From NCBI GenBank assembly GCA_017462785.1, contig JAFTQJ010000095.1, positions 1 to 46,346 on the forward strand: 46,346 nt of DNA, given 5' to 3'. The DNA is from Oscillospiraceae bacterium. Its GTDB lineage: Bacteria; Bacillota; Clostridia; Oscillospirales; Ruminococcaceae. Shown here in pieces: positions 7,503 through 19,359 of the stretch. How positions within the stretch are numbered: position 1 is the first letter of the stretch; every line of letters begins with the position of its first letter. Under the pieces are notes generated by a model. It was not told the DNA's origin, ran no database searches, and worked only from the letters and a program-made list of their open reading frames with translations. Made by a program: the position numbers and the translations under genes.

Positions 7503-7543
7503 CATACAAAAATGACTGCTGTATTTTCGTACAGCAGTCATTT
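7503..7543. terminator. Bidirectional terminator (repeat module, copy 2)
   Basis: An exact reverse-complement copy of the 41-bp segment at 140-180: a 13-bp stem with loop TTTTCG and T-runs on both sides. It lies between the convergent anti-sigma and parE-like genes and can end both transcripts. Confidence 0.75.
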
Positions 7544-7572
7544 TATATCCGTCCGCCGCAGGCGGATGTTCT

Positions 7573-9552
7573 TTAGGACACATCCACGAGGTCAATATAA
7601 TCTCCGCCGTACTGTGCGATATAGTCCTTTCTGCCCTGCAGATCGTCACCGAGCAGGAGGTTGAACATGTAGACCATTTTCTCCGCTTCCGCCGGCATTA
7701 CCTTGATCAGACGGCGTGTGTCGGGGTTCATTGTTGTGAGGGACATCATCTCCGGTTCGTTCTCACCAAGTCCCTTGGAACGCTGGATGGTGTACTTCTG
7801 ATCTCCGATTTTTGCAAGAATATCGGACTTTTCCTTTTCGCTGTATGCGAAATAGGTCTTGTTCTTCGCTGTGATCTCATACAGCGGCGACTCTGCAATG
7901 TACACATAGCCCTCACGGATCAGCGTCGGGGTCAGACGGTAGAGCATCGTCAGGATGAGCGTGCGGATCTGGAAACCGTCCACGTCCGCATCCGTGCAGA
8001 TAATGATCTTGTTCCAACGCAGATTGTCCAGACTGAACTGTGCGATATTGTTCGTATTTTTGAGCTTGACTTCCACACCGCAGCCGAGTACCTTCAGCAG
8101 ATCCGTGATGATGTCGCTCTTGAAGATACGGGGGTAGTCCGCTTTCAGACAGTTGAGGATCTTGCCACGCACGGGGATGACCGCCTGAAATTCCGCATCC
8201 CTCGCCAGCTTGACAGCTCCGAGTGCGGAGTCACCCTCCACGATGTACACCTCACGCCTTGTCACGTCCTTAGTGCGGCAGTCCACGAACTTCTCCACCA
8301 TGTTCGCAAGGTCGATGTTGCTCGTCAGATTCTTCTTGATGCTCAGACGTGTCCTCTCCGCACTCTCACGGCTTCGCTTGTTGATGAGCACCTGCTCCGC
8401 AATTTTTGCCGCTTCATCGGGCTTTTCGATGAAGTAGACTTCGAGCTGATGCTTGAGGAAATCCGTCATTGCCTCCTGTACGAATTTGTTCGTGATGGAT
8501 TTTTTCGTCTGGTTCTCGTAGGAGGTCTGTGTCGAGAACGAGGAGGAAACCAGCACCATGCAGTCACGGATGTCGTCAAACGTGATCTTGCCCTCGTTCT
8601 TGTTGTATTTGTTGTTTGCTTTCAGATAGCCGTCGATCTTGGAAACGAAAGCGTTCTTCACAGCACGGTCAGGAGAGCCGCCGTGCTCCAGAAAGCTCGA
8701 ATTATGGTAGTATTCAATGCAGTTGACCTGATTGGAGAAGGTGAGTGCGACCGAGAGCCGCACCTTGTAATCCGGCTTGTCCGCACGGTCACGTCCCACA
8801 CGTTCACCCGACCAGTACTGCACCGAGGTCATCGCCTTTTCGCCCGTCATTTCGGTCACATAGTCGGAGATGCCGTTCTCGTAGAGGTATTCCTTCTCCA
8901 CAAAGCTCCCGTCCGCCTGCTGGGAACGGTAGAGGAAGAGCAGGTTGGGATTGACCACTGCCTGCCTGCGGAGGGTGTCGTGGAAGAATGCATCCGGTAC
9001 GAGGATATCCGTGAAAACGTCCAGATCGGGCTTCCAGCGTGTTTTCGTGCCGGTCTGCTTTTTCTTGTAAGGCTCCTTCTGCAAGCCGCCGACATTCTCG
9101 CCCTTTTCAAAATGCAGGCTGTATGCATAGCCGTCACGGTGCACGGTGACATCCATGAACTCGGAGGCAAACTGTGTTGCACAAAGACCCAGACCGTTCA
9201 GACCGAGGGAATAGTTGTAGGCATCCGAATCGTTGTCATATTTGCCGCCTGCGTAAAGCTCGCAGTAGACCAGCTCCCAGTTGAACCGCTGTTCGGAATT
9301 GTTGTAGTCCACCGGACAGCCACGTCCGAAGTCCTCGACCTCGACCGTGCCGTCGTTCCAGCGTGTAATGATGATCTTTTCGCCAAAGCCCGAACGTGCC
9401 TCGTCGATGGAGTTGGAAATGATCTCAAAGATCGAATGTGCACAGCCGTCAAGCCCGTCCGAGCCGAAGATGACACCGGGACGCTTGCGGACCTTGTCGG
9501 GACCTTTGAGCATGGTAATGCTGTCGTTGCCGTATTCCTGTTTCTTTGCCAT
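7573..9552 (-). CDS. parE: Type II DNA topoisomerase subunit B (ParE/GyrB-like)
   Basis: This 659-residue ATPase subunit of a type IIA topoisomerase controls chromosome supercoiling or decatenation together with an A subunit. The GHKL ATP site shows EIISNSIDEARSG and the loop VEDFGRGCPVDY. The QTK loop is present as ENQTKKSI. The Toprim domain shows IVEGDSALGAVKLARD and TDADVDGFQIRTLIL, where most relatives have AHIRTL. The end has the usual RSKGLGENEPEMMSLTTMNP. The ATG at 9552 (MAKKQEYG) was chosen because upstream codons do not resemble the family and GAAAGAGAG precedes it. Its likely partner is the parC-like gene at 36746-38980. The parE call over gyrB rests on the ParC-like partner. Confidence 0.88.
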   Translation of the reverse strand: MAKKQEYGNDSITMLKGPDKVRKRPGVIFGSDGLDGCAHSIFEIISNSIDEARSGFGEKIIITRWNDGTVEVEDFGRGCPVDYNNSEQRFNWELVYCELYAGGKYDNDSDAYNYSLGLNGLGLCATQFASEFMDVTVHRDGYAYSLHFEKGENVGGLQKEPYKKKQTGTKTRWKPDLDVFTDILVPDAFFHDTLRRQAVVNPNLLFLYRSQQADGSFVEKEYLYENGISDYVTEMTGEKAMTSVQYWSGERVGRDRADKPDYKVRLSVALTFSNQVNCIEYYHNSSFLEHGGSPDRAVKNAFVSKIDGYLKANNKYNKNEGKITFDDIRDCMVLVSSSFSTQTSYENQTKKSITNKFVQEAMTDFLKHQLEVYFIEKPDEAAKIAEQVLINKRSRESAERTRLSIKKNLTSNIDLANMVEKFVDCRTKDVTRREVYIVEGDSALGAVKLARDAEFQAVIPVRGKILNCLKADYPRIFKSDIITDLLKVLGCGVEVKLKNTNNIAQFSLDNLRWNKIIICTDADVDGFQIRTLILTMLYRLTPTLIREGYVYIAESPLYEITAKNKTYFAYSEKEKSDILAKIGDQKYTIQRSKGLGENEPEMMSLTTMNPDTRRLIKVMPAEAEKMVYMFNLLLGDDLQGRKDYIAQYGGDYIDLVDVS

Positions 9553-9613
9553 AAATAACTCTCTTTCTGTAAAACCGCACACTGCGGATGGTTCTGTTTT
9601 GCCAATACACTCT

Positions 9614-9642
9614 ATCATAGCATATTTTGGGGGAAAAATCAA
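9614..9642 (-). promoter_or_regulatory. Sigma-A promoter of the parE-like gene
   Basis: On the minus strand TTGATT (9642-9637), a 17-bp spacer and TATGAT (9619-9614). This places the start of transcription about 50 bp upstream of the ATG at 9552. Confidence 0.7.
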
Positions 9643-9810
9643 GAGCCTGTTTCTCGTAAAACGAATATGCAGATTTTCAAGCATGCATTTCATACAGACA
9701 GGACAAAAACGCAGATTTCTCTGTCATCCATGCATACCACTTTTATATGAAGGTACTCGGTTACTCGGGAACTTTCAGCAGATTGTTGTCCCAAGCTGAT
9801 GAAAAAAGTC

Positions 9811-9845
9811 AATGGACGTTCCCTCGACCTGAGAAAACGTCCATT
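9811..9845 (-). terminator. Terminator of tRNA-Thr
   Basis: The 10-bp stem AATGGACGTT / AACGTCCATT (9845-9836 with 9820-9811) is followed on the minus strand by GACTTTTTT. It lies just downstream of the tRNA-Thr 3' end. Confidence 0.75.
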
Positions 9846-9859
9846 TTCCAATATTTGAT

Positions 9860-9935
9860 TGGAGCTGATGACCGGATTCGAACCGGTGACCTACGCCTTA
9901 CCAAGGCGTTGCGCTACCACCTGTGCCACATCAGC
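9860..9935 (-). tRNA. tRNA-Thr (anticodon GGT)
   Basis: The minus strand folds as a standard 76-nt tRNA with encoded CCA. Acceptor GCTGATG pairs with CATCAGC, the T-arm contains GGTTCGAATCC, and the anticodon stem ACGCC/GGCGT carries loop TTGGTAA, giving anticodon GGT, which reads ACC. It has its own promoter (9946-9974) and terminator (9811-9845), so it is a single-gene unit. Confidence 0.95.
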
Positions 9936-9945
9936 GACCTTAATT

Positions 9946-9974
9946 ATTATAGCACAATCCCTCACCTTTGTCAA
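9946..9974 (-). promoter_or_regulatory. Sigma-A promoter of tRNA-Thr
   Basis: Minus strand: consensus TTGACA (9974-9969), a 17-bp spacer ending in TGC, and TATAAT (9951-9946). A near-ideal promoter about 10 bp before the tRNA. Confidence 0.85.
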
Positions 9975-10075
9975 GCCTTTTTTTCAAAAAAATGCAAAAA
10001 TTTTTTTGAAATGTGAAAAACACGGAAATAAGGGGAATTTCTGCGTTTTACCACAGTGAAAATTTTGAAAATCCC

Positions 10076-10104
10076 TTGCATATCATATGAAAATATGCTA
10101 TAAT
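10076..10104 (+). promoter_or_regulatory. Sigma-A promoter of the atp operon
   Basis: TTGCAT (10076-10081), a 17-bp spacer, TATAAT (10099-10104). Transcription should begin near 10111, immediately before the AtpI-like gene and the ATP synthase genes. Confidence 0.8.
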
Positions 10105-10121
10105 AACTTTTATAAGACATT

Positions 10122-10505
10122 TTGATCGGACAGGGGGCGTGTACGCTGGAACGTTTGGAGAAAGAACTGCGGTTTGCCGTAATCGGCACAGCCGTGCTGG
10201 ATGTGCTTGTCTGGCTCATCTCGCTCCTGTTTACGGGCTTCGGCATCGCCGTCCCCCTCGGTCTGCTGATCGGCAGTGCAGGCATGCTCTGCAACCTCCT
10301 GCTCCTACGCAGAACCATCCAGAATGCCGTCTATCACGGGAAAACCCGTGATTTCGGCGGTTATCTGCTCCGCTGTCTGGTCGCTTCCGCCGTCATTGCA
10401 GCGGGAATGTGCGTTCCGCAGATCAATGGATTCTGTGCGATCCTGCCATTCCTCTACCCGAAGCTCCTCTTCGGACTTCTGACAATGCGGAAGCAGGGAA
10501 AATGA
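10122..10505 (+). CDS. AtpI-like small membrane protein (ATP synthase subunit I type)
   Basis: This is a hydrophobic protein of up to 127 residues with four likely membrane spans (about 18-38, 42-62, 83-100 and 104-120). It has no strong motif, but size, topology and position as first gene of the atp operon fit UncI/AtpI proteins, which assist c-ring assembly. The start is uncertain: the frame opens with TTG at 10122, only about 11 bases after the predicted transcription start and without a ribosome binding site. A clear AGGGGG at 10132-10136 points to a later start, either CTG at 10146 or TTG at 10155. The 5' coordinate given is the longest possibility. Confidence 0.65.
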   Translation: MIGQGACTLERLEKELRFAVIGTAVLDVLVWLISLLFTGFGIAVPLGLLIGSAGMLCNLLLLRRTIQNAVYHGKTRDFGGYLLRCLVASAVIAAGMCVPQINGFCAILPFLYPKLLFGLLTMRKQGK

Positions 10506-10542
10506 TTTCAGCCATGCCTTGGCATAAAGGAGGTGTTAAACC

Positions 10543-11286
10543 TTGCATATCAGTGATTTTTTCAAGGGTACGACCGAGATCAATGTCACAGGTCCCAAGA
10601 TCATTGCGTCCTTTGAGATCGGCGGTGTGACCATCAACTTCACCGAATCCATCCTCCTGAGCTGGATCATCATCGGTGCCGTCGCTCTGCTGCTCCATTG
10701 GCTGACCAAGGATCTCAAAACCAAGGGCATTTCCAAACGGCAGGTGCTCGCTGAAATGGCTGTGCAGACCGTCTACAATCTCGTGGATGATACCATGGGG
10801 AAGGGGAACCGCAGATTTGCCCCCTATATCGGTGCTCTGTTCACGTTCTCCATTCTCGGCAGCCTGATCAGCCTTCTGGGTCTGCGTTCCGTCACAGCGG
10901 ATTTCAGCGTGGTACTCACATGGGCACTCATCACATTCATCTGGGTACATTATACCAAGATCCGCACAAACGGTTTTTTTGGCTATCTCAAAGGCTATGC
11001 GTCCCCCGTGTTCGTCATGCTCCCCATGAATGTGCTCAGTGAAGTTTCACTTCCGGTATCCATGAGTATCCGTCATTTCGGCAATATCGCAAGCGGTATG
11101 ATCATTTCCGGTCTTGTGTACTTTGCCCTGACATCCATTACCAAGTCCATTGGTGTGGCTTTCATGACCATCGGCATTCCTGCGGTGTTATCACTGTATT
11201 TCGACCTGTTCAGCAGCTTCATGCAGGCATTCATTTTTATTATGCTGACAATGGTCAACGTGTCAAATGCCGCAGAAACAGAGTAA
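10543..11286 (+). CDS. atpB: ATP synthase F0 subunit a
   Basis: This 247-residue membrane protein forms the ion half-channels beside the c-ring. It has five or more membrane helices. The essential stator arginine is visible in LPVSMSIRHFGNIASGMII, typical of the conserved LRLFGN region, and the C-terminal helix reads MQAFIFIMLTMVNVSNA. The start codon is TTG at 10543, preceded by a near-perfect AAAGGAGGTG. It is followed by atpE after an 83-bp gap. Ion specificity cannot be read from this subunit alone but should follow the c subunit. Confidence 0.96.
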   Translation: MHISDFFKGTTEINVTGPKIIASFEIGGVTINFTESILLSWIIIGAVALLLHWLTKDLKTKGISKRQVLAEMAVQTVYNLVDDTMGKGNRRFAPYIGALFTFSILGSLISLLGLRSVTADFSVVLTWALITFIWVHYTKIRTNGFFGYLKGYASPVFVMLPMNVLSEVSLPVSMSIRHFGNIASGMIISGLVYFALTSITKSIGVAFMTIGIPAVLSLYFDLFSSFMQAFIFIMLTMVNVSNAAETE

Positions 11287-11363
11287 TGCAGCAGATGCAA
11301 CATCTGCAAAATCAAAGATCCGCAGTATACAGCGGTTTTCTGCAAACAAATTTTTGGAGGTAA

Positions 11364-11624
<261 letters not shown>

Positions 11625-11646
11625 GAATCTGAGGAGGAACTGAGAT

Positions 11647-12141
11647 TTGGATTTTTTGTCAATTGATGTCGGAACCATTCTCTTTACCCTGATCAATACC
11701 CTGCTGATCTTCCTCGCTTTCAAATTCCTGCTGTTCAAGAGGGTCGATGCCATGCTCGAACAGCGTCAGGCGGAGCTTGCAGCGACCTATGCAGCCGCAG
11801 ATGATGCCCAGAATGCCGCAAATGCGGACAAGGAGCAGTATGCAAAGCTGATGCAGGATGCAAAGGAAGAAACCGCCCGCATCATCAGCCGTGCCGAAAA
11901 GCAGGCACAGCAGAAGGGTGATGCCATCGTGGAGGATGCCCGCCGTGAGGCACTGGCAGTCCGTGAAAAGGCGGATCGTGATATTGCAAGGGAAATGTCG
12001 CAGGCAAAGGGCGAATTGCAGGGTGAAATTTCTGCAATTGCAATGGAACTGGCGGAAAAGATCATGGAAAAAGAGATTTCCAAGGAGGATCACAGCCGTC
12101 TGATCGACGAATTCCTTGAGGAAATGGGTGATAAGGCATGA
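11647..12141 (+). CDS. atpF: ATP synthase F0 subunit b
   Basis: This 164-residue peripheral-stalk protein has one N-terminal membrane helix (about 8-27, GTILFTLINTLLIFLAFKF) and a long Ala/Glu/Lys-rich coiled coil reaching up to F1. The start codon is TTG at 11647 after GAGGAGG. It overlaps atpH by 4 bp (ATGA), indicating translational coupling. The length is normal for a homodimeric b subunit. Confidence 0.95.
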   Translation: MDFLSIDVGTILFTLINTLLIFLAFKFLLFKRVDAMLEQRQAELAATYAAADDAQNAANADKEQYAKLMQDAKEETARIISRAEKQAQQKGDAIVEDARREALAVREKADRDIAREMSQAKGELQGEISAIAMELAEKIMEKEISKEDHSRLIDEFLEEMGDKA

Positions 12142-12671
12142 CACAGACCGTAGGTAAGGTGTACGCTGAGGCACTGTTTGCCCTCTCACAGGAGGAGCAG
12201 AACGAGAAAAAAGTCTATGAGGAGCTGAATGCAGCCGCTGACATGTTCGCAGAGAACCCCGAATTTACGGCACTTCTCTCCGTCCCGAACCTCGGCACGG
12301 AGGAGAAGCTCGGCATTCTGCGGAAGGTGATCGGTGACGGCAGCGGCACAGCGGAAAATTTCCTCTGTCTGCTCGTGGAAAAGCACCGGATCAACCGGAT
12401 CGGAGAGATCCGCCGTGCATTCAACGAGCTGTATTATGAGGCTTTCTCCATTGCGGAGGTCTTTGTCACCAGTGCACAGGCACTGACGCAGGCACAGCGG
12501 GACGGACTGACGGAAAAGCTTGCTGCAAAGCTTGGAAAGCAGATCCGGCTCATCGAATCCGTGGACGCATCCCTGCTCGGCGGTCTGGTCGTGCAGTACG
12601 GTGACACGAGAATGGACAATTCTCTGCGGACAAGAATGAAAGAAATGTCCGATACTTTAGTAAAAAAGTGA
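12138..12671 (+). CDS. atpH: ATP synthase F1 subunit delta
   Basis: This 177-residue protein links the b-subunit stalk to the top of the alpha3-beta3 head. It starts with the family's MTQTVGKVYAEALFALSQEE and ends with the conserved LLGGLVVQYGDTRMDNSLRTRM segment (usually GG-hydrophobic-D-S). The start overlaps atpF by 4 bp. The 102-bp gap to atpA (12672-12773) holds two small hairpins and the atpA ribosome binding site. Confidence 0.95.
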   Translation: MTQTVGKVYAEALFALSQEEQNEKKVYEELNAAADMFAENPEFTALLSVPNLGTEEKLGILRKVIGDGSGTAENFLCLLVEKHRINRIGEIRRAFNELYYEAFSIAEVFVTSAQALTQAQRDGLTEKLAAKLGKQIRLIESVDASLLGGLVVQYGDTRMDNSLRTRMKEMSDTLVKK

Positions 12672-12764
12672 TTTGAAATACCAAGAAGAGCCGTCCGGTT
12701 CTTCTCCGCAATACGGGGGACTGCGTCCTCCTTGAAACCGCACACAAAAATAAAAAGAATTTGA

Positions 12765-14288
<1,524 letters not shown>

Positions 14289-14300
14289 TGAGGTGAGCTG

Positions 14301-15167
14301 ATGGCGAATCTGAAAGATATTAAACGCCGCATTCACAGTGTCGAGAGCACCATGCAGATCACAAAGGCAATGGAGCTGGTCGCATCCTCCAAATTCCGGC
14401 ATGCCCGTGAACGTGCGGAGGCTGCACAGCCGTTCTTCAATGCGACCTACAAGCTGATGGCGGAGATCGCAGCGGAGGATCCGTATTTCAACTCCCAGTA
14501 TGTTCACAAGCGGATGGAAAACGGTGCAGTACTGCTGATCGTGATCGCAGGTGACAGGGGACTGGCAGGCGGCTTCAACTCCAATGTGCTGAAAATGGCA
14601 CAGGCGAGAATTGACGAAGTCAAGGCACAGGGCGGCAACCCCATCGTCATGCCCATCGGTCAGAAAGCGGTGGACTATTTTGCAAGACATGAGGTCAAGG
14701 TGCTCAAAGCCTATGACCATGTGGCAGAGCATGCAAGCATTTATCTTGCAATGGATATGGCAGAGCTTGTGCTCCAGAATTATGAGCGTCATGAATCCCT
14801 CCAGAGCGTCGAGATGGTCTATACGAATTATGTATCCCCTCTGGTGCAGGAAGCCCAGAAAATCGGCATGATCCCTCTGGAAAACCTCGCCGGCAGCCAT
14901 CCACGCAATTGTGCCGTGGAATATGAGCCGTCCGCAGAGGAGGTCTTTGACCGGCTTGTACCGCAGTATCTGGCAGGTCTGATCTACGGCGGTATCGTGG
15001 AATCCTTTGCCTCCGAACAGGCGGCAAGACGTACCGCAATGGAAAATGCAACCGACAATGCGGAAGAAATGATCGACAGCCTGTCCCTCCTGTACAACCG
15101 TGCAAGACAGGGTGCGATCACACAGGAACTCACAGAAATCGTTGGCGGTGCGAATGCACAGAACTAA
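14301..15167 (+). CDS. atpG: ATP synthase F1 subunit gamma
   Basis: This 288-residue central shaft couples c-ring rotation to catalysis. Both terminal helices are clear: N-terminal LKDIKRRIHSVESTMQITKA and C-terminal ENATDNAEEMIDSLSLLYNR followed by ARQGAITQELTEIVGGA. The Rossmann-like core has ITSDRGL-type GDRGLAGGFN. The gene is followed not by atpD directly but by a 158-bp gap containing the three-hairpin repeat (15170-15295). Confidence 0.97.
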   Translation: MANLKDIKRRIHSVESTMQITKAMELVASSKFRHARERAEAAQPFFNATYKLMAEIAAEDPYFNSQYVHKRMENGAVLLIVIAGDRGLAGGFNSNVLKMAQARIDEVKAQGGNPIVMPIGQKAVDYFARHEVKVLKAYDHVAEHASIYLAMDMAELVLQNYERHESLQSVEMVYTNYVSPLVQEAQKIGMIPLENLAGSHPRNCAVEYEPSAEEVFDRLVPQYLAGLIYGGIVESFASEQAARRTAMENATDNAEEMIDSLSLLYNRARQGAITQELTEIVGGANAQN

Positions 15168-15169
15168 TG

Positions 15170-15295
15170 CAACGGATTCAAAAGGCGAAGCCTTTGGCGG
15201 GTTGAGGGTACGCAGTACCCTCCCATATAGCCCCTCCCCCTCAGGGGGGAGGGGCTGGGGTGGGCAGCTTCAGGGTGCTCGCCCCGAAAAATAGC
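15170..15295 (+). repeat. Three-hairpin G-rich repeat, copy 1 (inside the atp operon)
   Basis: This is a diverged copy of the repeat at 21731-21887 and 46204-46346. It forms three consecutive hairpins: AAAGGC-GAA-GCCTTT (15181-15195), GAGGGTAC-GCA-GTACCCTC (15204-15222), and a 12-bp stem 15229-15240/15245-15256. A four-run G tract (15244-15264) on the coding strand can form a G-quadruplex. Terminal repeats are not recognisable in this copy. It sits between atpG and atpD and would be transcribed within the operon. Confidence 0.85.
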
Positions 15296-15316
15296 TGTAT
15301 TTAAGCCAAATCATAA

Positions 15317-16720
<1,404 letters not shown>

Positions 16721-16738
16721 GGTCAGGAGGGGAGAGCC

Positions 16739-17167
16739 ATGAAAACCTTTCGACTCCAGATCATCACGCCCGACAGGATCCTGTTTGACGGTGATGCCGT
16801 CCAGCTTACCGCAAGAACCACCGAGGGCGATGTGGGCATTCTTGCAGGGCATACACGGTATGCCGCAGTGCTGAAAACCGGTGTACTCACCATAAAACTT
16901 GAAAACGGCGAAACACGCACAGCCGCAGTTGCCGGCGGTGCCCTGAAGGTTTCCGACGAAAAGACGACCGTTATCACCACCGCCGCAGAATGGGCGGAGG
17001 AGATCGATGCAGACTGGGCTGAGCGTTCCCGTCAGGATGCACTCCACAAGGTCGAGCAATACAAGAACGAGCCGGACCGTCAGGAACGTGCCAACCTCAA
17101 GCTCCAGCGTGCCCTCAACCGCCTGCGTGTATCCGGCAGGGATCCCAAGGTCACACAGAACAAATAA
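16739..17167 (+). CDS. atpC: ATP synthase F1 subunit epsilon
   Basis: This 142-residue central-stalk protein has the N-terminal beta sandwich (FRLQIITPDRILFDGDAVQL, TEGDVGILAGHTRYAAVLKTG) and a C-terminal two-helix domain (about 88-135) that can inhibit ATP hydrolysis. Last gene of the operon, 18 bp after atpD, with GGAGGGGAG before the ATG. The terminator follows within 10 bp. Confidence 0.96.
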   Translation: MKTFRLQIITPDRILFDGDAVQLTARTTEGDVGILAGHTRYAAVLKTGVLTIKLENGETRTAAVAGGALKVSDEKTTVITTAAEWAEEIDADWAERSRQDALHKVEQYKNEPDRQERANLKLQRALNRLRVSGRDPKVTQNK

Positions 17168-17172
17168 AACCC

Positions 17173-17207
17173 AAAAGACTGCTGTACATCCGTATGGCAG
17201 TCTTTTT
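17173..17207 (+). terminator. Terminator of the atp operon
   Basis: A hairpin based on AAAAGACTGC (17173-17182) and GCAGTCTTTT, with inner pairs TAC/GTA, ends in a T-run. It resembles the ACTGCTGTA terminator core seen at 140-180 and 7503-7543, though it is not the same repeat. Confidence 0.8.
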
Positions 17208-17390
17208 GCGATTTGAGGGTCACTCCCTCGCTGGATCTCCCGTCCAACACATCATGAAGATTGTCGGAATTCCTCTTAGGAGAATGATATTATTGAACAA
17301 ACCCCAACGTTCAAAATCCCTATTCTTTTGTAACCTTTACCATAATTTGAAATCTCCGTGCTTTTTTGCAAGAAAATTGTCAAATACCAC

Positions 17391-17420
17391 TTGACAACTT
17401 TTATAAAAGAGTGGTATAAT
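17391..17420 (+). promoter_or_regulatory. Sigma-A promoter and leader of gdhA
   Basis: Consensus TTGACA (17391-17396), an 18-bp spacer and TATAAT (17415-17420). The leader of about 60 nt contains CCGCACGG and CCGTGTGTGG segments able to pair, and the ribosome binding site GAGGAGG at 17471-17477. Confidence 0.85.
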
Positions 17421-17469
17421 AAATGTACCGCACGGGGAGTACACTTGTATGCCGTGTGTGGAATTTTGA

Positions 17470-18840
<1,371 letters not shown>

Positions 18841-18867
18841 TCCCTGAAACCCTACCTATTATAATAG

Positions 18868-18896
18868 AAAGCCTGCTGCGGTGTGCAGCAGGCTTT
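18868..18896. terminator. Bidirectional terminator between gdhA and the small ORF
   Basis: A perfect 12-bp stem (AAAGCCTGCTGC with GCAGCAGGCTTT) with a GGTGT loop and T-runs on both sides. It ends gdhA and the convergent small gene at 18899. Confidence 0.85.
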
Positions 18897-18898
18897 TT

Positions 18899-19189
18899 TC
18901 ATGCAAGCAGGGAAACGGAGGGCGGAAGCACAGCGAGCTTTGCCCGTGTAAAGGTGCATGCCGATGGTGCAAGTGCTGTGACCGGCACGCCGTCCAGCTG
19001 TGCCGGAATCGTCAGAAAACTGGAAGTCCCACGGTGCAGCAGGAGCGTAATGCTCCCGTTTTCCGCAAGCCTTACCCAGTTTTCCGCCTCAGCGGATGTC
19101 CAGACCTTTGCAGTGCCCAGCCTTGCAGTGAAAGCGTCACTCCCATACCAGAATCTTCTGACAGGGGATGTGCCGAGGCAGATGTTCAT
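18899..19189 (-). CDS. Small unrecognised protein, resembles an LRR_5 fragment
   Basis: A 96-residue protein. The ATG at 19189 follows a very good AAGGGAGGTG at 8 bp, and a bidirectional terminator lies directly after the stop, so it looks like a real gene. The second half (ITLLLHRGTSSFLTIPAQLDGVPVTAL split by short loops, then FTRAKLAVLPPSVSLL) resembles one or two BspA-type leucine-rich repeats, like the middle of the dockerin-LRR protein at 4413. There is no signal peptide, membrane span or dockerin. It may be a remnant or a small independent protein. Function unknown. Confidence 0.55.
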   Translation of the reverse strand: MNICLGTSPVRRFWYGSDAFTARLGTAKVWTSAEAENWVRLAENGSITLLLHRGTSSFLTIPAQLDGVPVTALAPSACTFTRAKLAVLPPSVSLLA

Positions 19190-19231
19190 GGTGTTCACCT
19201 CCCTTCAAACAAGGGAAGATCGAAGGGAAAA

Positions 19232-19251
19232 GTTGCACGTTTGTGTGCAAC
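19232..19251. promoter_or_regulatory. Inverted repeat, possible operator upstream of the GH9 gene
   Basis: A perfect 7-bp inverted repeat, GTTGCAC-N6-GTGCAAC, 44 bp upstream of the -35 box of the GH9 promoter and between divergent genes. Its GTGCA core recurs near the lacI gene (31861). Regulator unknown. Confidence 0.4.
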
Positions 19252-19295
19252 AGATAGAAAAAAAACGTTGAATTCTGAACAAATATGGAAATCTC

Positions 19296-19324
19296 TTGAC
19301 ATTTGCAGGAAAACGTTGTACAAT
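19296..19324 (+). promoter_or_regulatory. Sigma-A promoter of the GH9-CBM3c gene
   Basis: TTGACA (19296-19301), a 17-bp spacer, TACAAT (19319-19324). The spacer ends in AAAACGTTG, and the same 9 bases occur upstream at about 19262, so AACGTT (palindromic) may be a regulator site overlapping the promoter. Confidence 0.8.
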
Positions 19325-19359
19325 TAAAGTACAAATTTCTTTTGAGAGGGGAAGTTATT

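Larger units (their letters stand above)
9553..9859. other. Intergenic region between parE-like gene and tRNA-Thr
   Basis: This 307-bp stretch has no convincing gene. It holds the parE-like promoter (9614-9642, minus) and the tRNA-Thr terminator (9811-9845, minus). The middle (about 9650-9800) shows nothing recognisable; short frames there have no ribosome binding site. Confidence 0.7.

Noticed and set aside
9747-10059. Short plus-strand frames over tRNA-Thr
   Set aside because: They overlap the tRNA and its terminator and have no ribosome binding site.
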